A stretch of 64,000 nt of DNA from Strix aluco (taxonomy: Eukaryota; Chordata; Aves; Strigiformes; Strigidae): NCBI RefSeq assembly GCF_031877795.1, contig NC_133971.1:9339973-9403972 (forward strand), given 5' to 3'. Position 1 is the stretch's first letter, and each line of letters starts with the position of its first letter. The position numbers and the translations under genes are program-made. Positions 61,530 through 64,000 of the stretch are shown piece by piece. The notes below the pieces were generated by a model. It searched no databases. It was given only the letters and a program-made list of their open reading frames with translations, and was not told where the DNA came from.

Positions 61530-62432
61530 CTCTCTGACAGCGATCGTGGGTCCAGCAGTGTTCAATGACAATGCCAGTTATCACAGTAGGTGGGCGGCTG
61601 CTCTTCCCTCCCACAGCTCCTGGACACACATCTCCACACTCTTCTTTGTCATCCTTGGCCACGATGTAATTATCTTCTGCAGAATCTAAAATCCTTGACC
61701 AGTTGATCATGGACAAGTCACACAATTCATTGTTCTTCTCCATCCACACAGAGCCTCGAGTAATGTTCATCAGGTTACAGAGGCAGATCTCCTTCAGGCG
61801 AACCATCTCAAAAATGACCAGCATGGAGGTAAAAAACAGATGAGCTCCTTGAATCACAGTGAGGTTGGGGAAAAGTCCCTTTAACCTTTCGAGGCCATAC
61901 ACGCCAAAAAGAAGCAAGTAGTCTGTAATCATAGTCAGTTTAGGAAAGCTGAGTTCATGCAAATCTTCACGCTTGGTGTCACGGTAGAGACAGACACGAC
62001 AACAAAAACTGGTGCAAGCAATGTCTCTAAAGTTTATTATTCACGTTGTTCTTATATATCCTCATTACAATACCATGTGCTCTTTTTATGGGTCATAAAG
62101 TTGTTTCTCAACATTACTATTGGCTAGTTCTTCTTCTTCCTTGTGCTTTGTGTAGACGTGCAAAACTGCAGCTTCTTCGTGCTGTTTCTCAGTTCACAGT
62201 TCCTCTTATCTTGCTTGTTCAGCTCTTCTTGGGACTTTCCGGCCCCTCATGGATACACTGGAATTTCATCAAGGCTAAATTCTTCTTCAATCAGGCTGGT
62301 GGCAGACCTGCTGCCTCCCCCGACAGCTTGGTTTTAAACATCAGCAATATTTGCAAGTGGCCCCCAATCACAGTGCAGTTCTCAAGCATGTTCAGCCGGG
62401 TCAGATGTTGGCGATGTCCATTCTTCTGCAGA
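61530..62432 (-). pseudogene. INSR: INSR-like exon 2 (L1 domain), broken by an LTR and a frameshift
   Basis: The insulin receptor L1 domain forms part of the hormone-binding face. On the minus strand the exon opens after TTGCCTTCCAG and ends before GTGAGTCTGG, phase 1 at both ends, as I recall for INSR exon 2. Motifs: [80 protein letters not shown] and [15 protein letters not shown] and DNYIV favour INSR over IGF1R or INSRR. Without the insertion it is 548 nt, against 552 as I recall for the human exon, which fits loss of one codon and one base. The one-base loss near 62404-62412 puts a TGA at 62401-62403 in the opening frame. A 349-bp LTR interrupts the rest. No flanking INSR exon was found, so it is a relic. 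Confidence 0.88.
61977..62325 (-). mobile_element. Solo LTR of an endogenous retrovirus inserted in the INSR-like exon
   Basis: A 349-bp element with inverted ends TGTC...GACA. It is flanked by the perfect 6-bp direct repeat GCTTGG (plus strand) at 61971-61976 and 62326-62331. On the minus strand it carries a TATA box (ATATATAAG), an AATAAA signal shortly downstream, and a short U5. A 6-bp duplication and this compact layout suit class II (alpha/beta-like) retroviruses of birds. No internal genes remain. It shares orientation with the host exon. Both duplicates are unmutated, so it may be fairly young. Confidence 0.88.
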
Positions 62433-64000
62433 CTGGAAGGCAAAGAACAATGTTATTTATCTATTTAATACAAGGTAATTGTTTTAGTTATCTAAATACA
62501 CAGTTTTGTCCAACCGCACAAGAATATAAGGCTACACTCAGAATTCACTGCCAGGTCCCTTTCAGTAAAGCATGCTTCAAGTGCTAAGAAATGTACTGTG
62601 GGGAACATTCCCTGGTATAGGATTACAAAATAAGACTGAAGGGGTATTTCATAACTTTTTCTGCCATCTTGAGTTTCTGGATGTTACCTCTATCACAACA
62701 GCAGTTGTAACACCAGTTCTTAGACGTCATTTGGCGTTTACAAAAGTAAGAGATGTCTATGCAACAGAGTCTGTTTTCTTTAGATATTGCCAGCAGCACA
62801 CCTACCTCATCTCAGGTTGTGCAATTAATGCCAGTGGATCAGAGAAAGTAATTTAGAATGGTTATGCAGGGAGGGGAAGATAGGAAAAGAGTAATGGCTA
62901 GGAAACGGTAGTGCTGCGGAAGAGAGCAGAAAAAGCTGGACACATGCACGAGTACAGCCTACACTCTTGCCCAGACTTTGCTGACAGGAGTAATTTACTC
63001 ACTAGTAATTTTTGCCGTAAGCATTCTGGTCAGATTCGGAGTTTGGGCTTTTTTGTTATTATTTTCCCAAGGTTGCGAATCTCCCTGCCTTGACTACCTG
63101 GACAGTTTATTTAGTACAACCAGTAACCCAAAGACCTGGCAAAGCGAACAATTACATGAAGCATAAATTAGAAGGTAAACAGAATAATATGAATCCAGGC
63201 ACCAGCAAAACGAAAAGACGGAGAGCAAAAAGGGGAATATTTTTTAAAACTCTAAGCACAGGTAAGAAATCAAGAAAGAAATTCAGGGCCCCATGCCTGT
63301 AGAGCACAACAAAAGCCCCGGTGATAACCCTTTTCAAACCAAACCTCATAGAAATACACAGCTGGACCTTGATGTTCAAGGGAGAAGCCTGTGGAAAGGC
63401 AAACCTGCTTGGCAACACAACGCTGCAAAACAACCGCTCCCCTGTCCTGTTCAGGGGGATTCTTTTTTAATGATTATCTTTTTAAGACTGCATCCACTTG
63501 AGGGATTCTCTCTTGACTACAGCTGAGACAGCCCAACCCTGTCTCCCTGCCCCCTAAGAATTAAAAGCAGAGGATCTTTGCTCTTTTTGTCACTGTATGT
63601 AAAGCTCACTGACTGTAAAATTACTATGCCACAGCTTCAAGAAATCACCCAGCAATAATCAGGCCTTACCAAACTGAGGTAGAGACAAATGTTTAATAGT
63701 GACAATTGTCTGACTCCTCATGGTTTTACACAGACCACTGCTGTGTGGGTTACAAATAAATTCTATGCAAACATCTTAATGATTATTCAAAAATTTGCTC
63801 CACTGGAATAAAAAAAATCAATAAATCTGGCAACACTAATATAGAATTTGAAGCAATGTTATTGCCCAGTGGGATTTTCTGTCACTATATCCAAGTCGTT
63901 TCATAAATTGCTTTCTGGAAGAAAAAATTAATGCACACAGTGCCTCAAAGATCAACTTTTTAAAACTGGGAAAGGAAATCTGATGACCAACTACCGGCAA
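62433..64000. other. Non-coding interval right of the INSR-like exon
   Basis: AT-rich sequence with no recognised exon, RNA gene or repeat family. An INSR exon 1 (signal peptide) would lie this way on the minus strand but is not visible. Open frames at 62046-62468 and 63152-63433 are LTR/exon antisense or unsupported. Confidence 0.45.

Noticed and set aside
1..64000. CRISPR arrays, operons, phage or bacterial defence systems
   Set aside because: The window is intron-rich vertebrate DNA. No regularly spaced repeats or prokaryote-type gene clusters are present.

Overview
The window is vertebrate nuclear DNA and almost certainly from a bird. Genes are split by long AT-rich introns with GT-AG splice sites. 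Interspersed repeats are avian: a CR1 LINE 3' end with its characteristic octamer tail, an ERVL-type solo LTR, and a compact LTR with a 6-bp target duplication. Older amniote MIR/CORE-SINE scraps are also present. There is no bacterial-style gene organisation, CRISPR array or operon. The reading below rests on manual exon finding with splice sites and reading phase; most long open frames do not look like genes.

Positions 1-42392, minus strand: RGL1 (Ral guanine nucleotide dissociation stimulator-like 1). Ten consecutive coding exons were found, running right to left from 42282-42392 down to 1045-1131. They total 1287 nt (429 codons), and every junction keeps phase. They encode the N-terminal segment, the RasGEF-N (REM) domain and most of the CDC25/RasGEF catalytic domain. 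The first coding exon and the C-terminal part (end of the catalytic domain and the Ras-association domain) lie outside the window or were not found. A CpG island at about 42830-43390 sits just upstream of the rightmost exon and may be an alternative promoter.

Positions 56100-57770, plus strand: a compact RING-finger gene resembling the TOPORS-like E3 ligases of birds. It has a CRE-like promoter, a 130-bp 5'UTR intron and an uninterrupted coding exon. The frame contains one in-frame TAG but stays open for another 234 codons. The final stop codon lies inside the AATAAA poly(A) signal.

Positions 61530-62432, minus strand: exon 2 of an insulin-receptor (INSR) type gene, with intact acceptor, donor and phase. 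It is disrupted by a 349-bp solo LTR flanked by a perfect 6-bp duplication and by a one-base deletion. No other INSR exon was seen, so this looks like a stray duplicated exon or a decayed paralogue.

The rest is intron and intergenic DNA with simple repeats and TE relics. If avian RGL1 keeps the large first intron I recall for the human gene, both the RING gene (antisense) and the INSR fragment (sense) lie inside that intron. The most unusual items are the LTR-broken INSR exon, the RING gene with an internal stop, and a tRNA-like element next to an inverted repeat.
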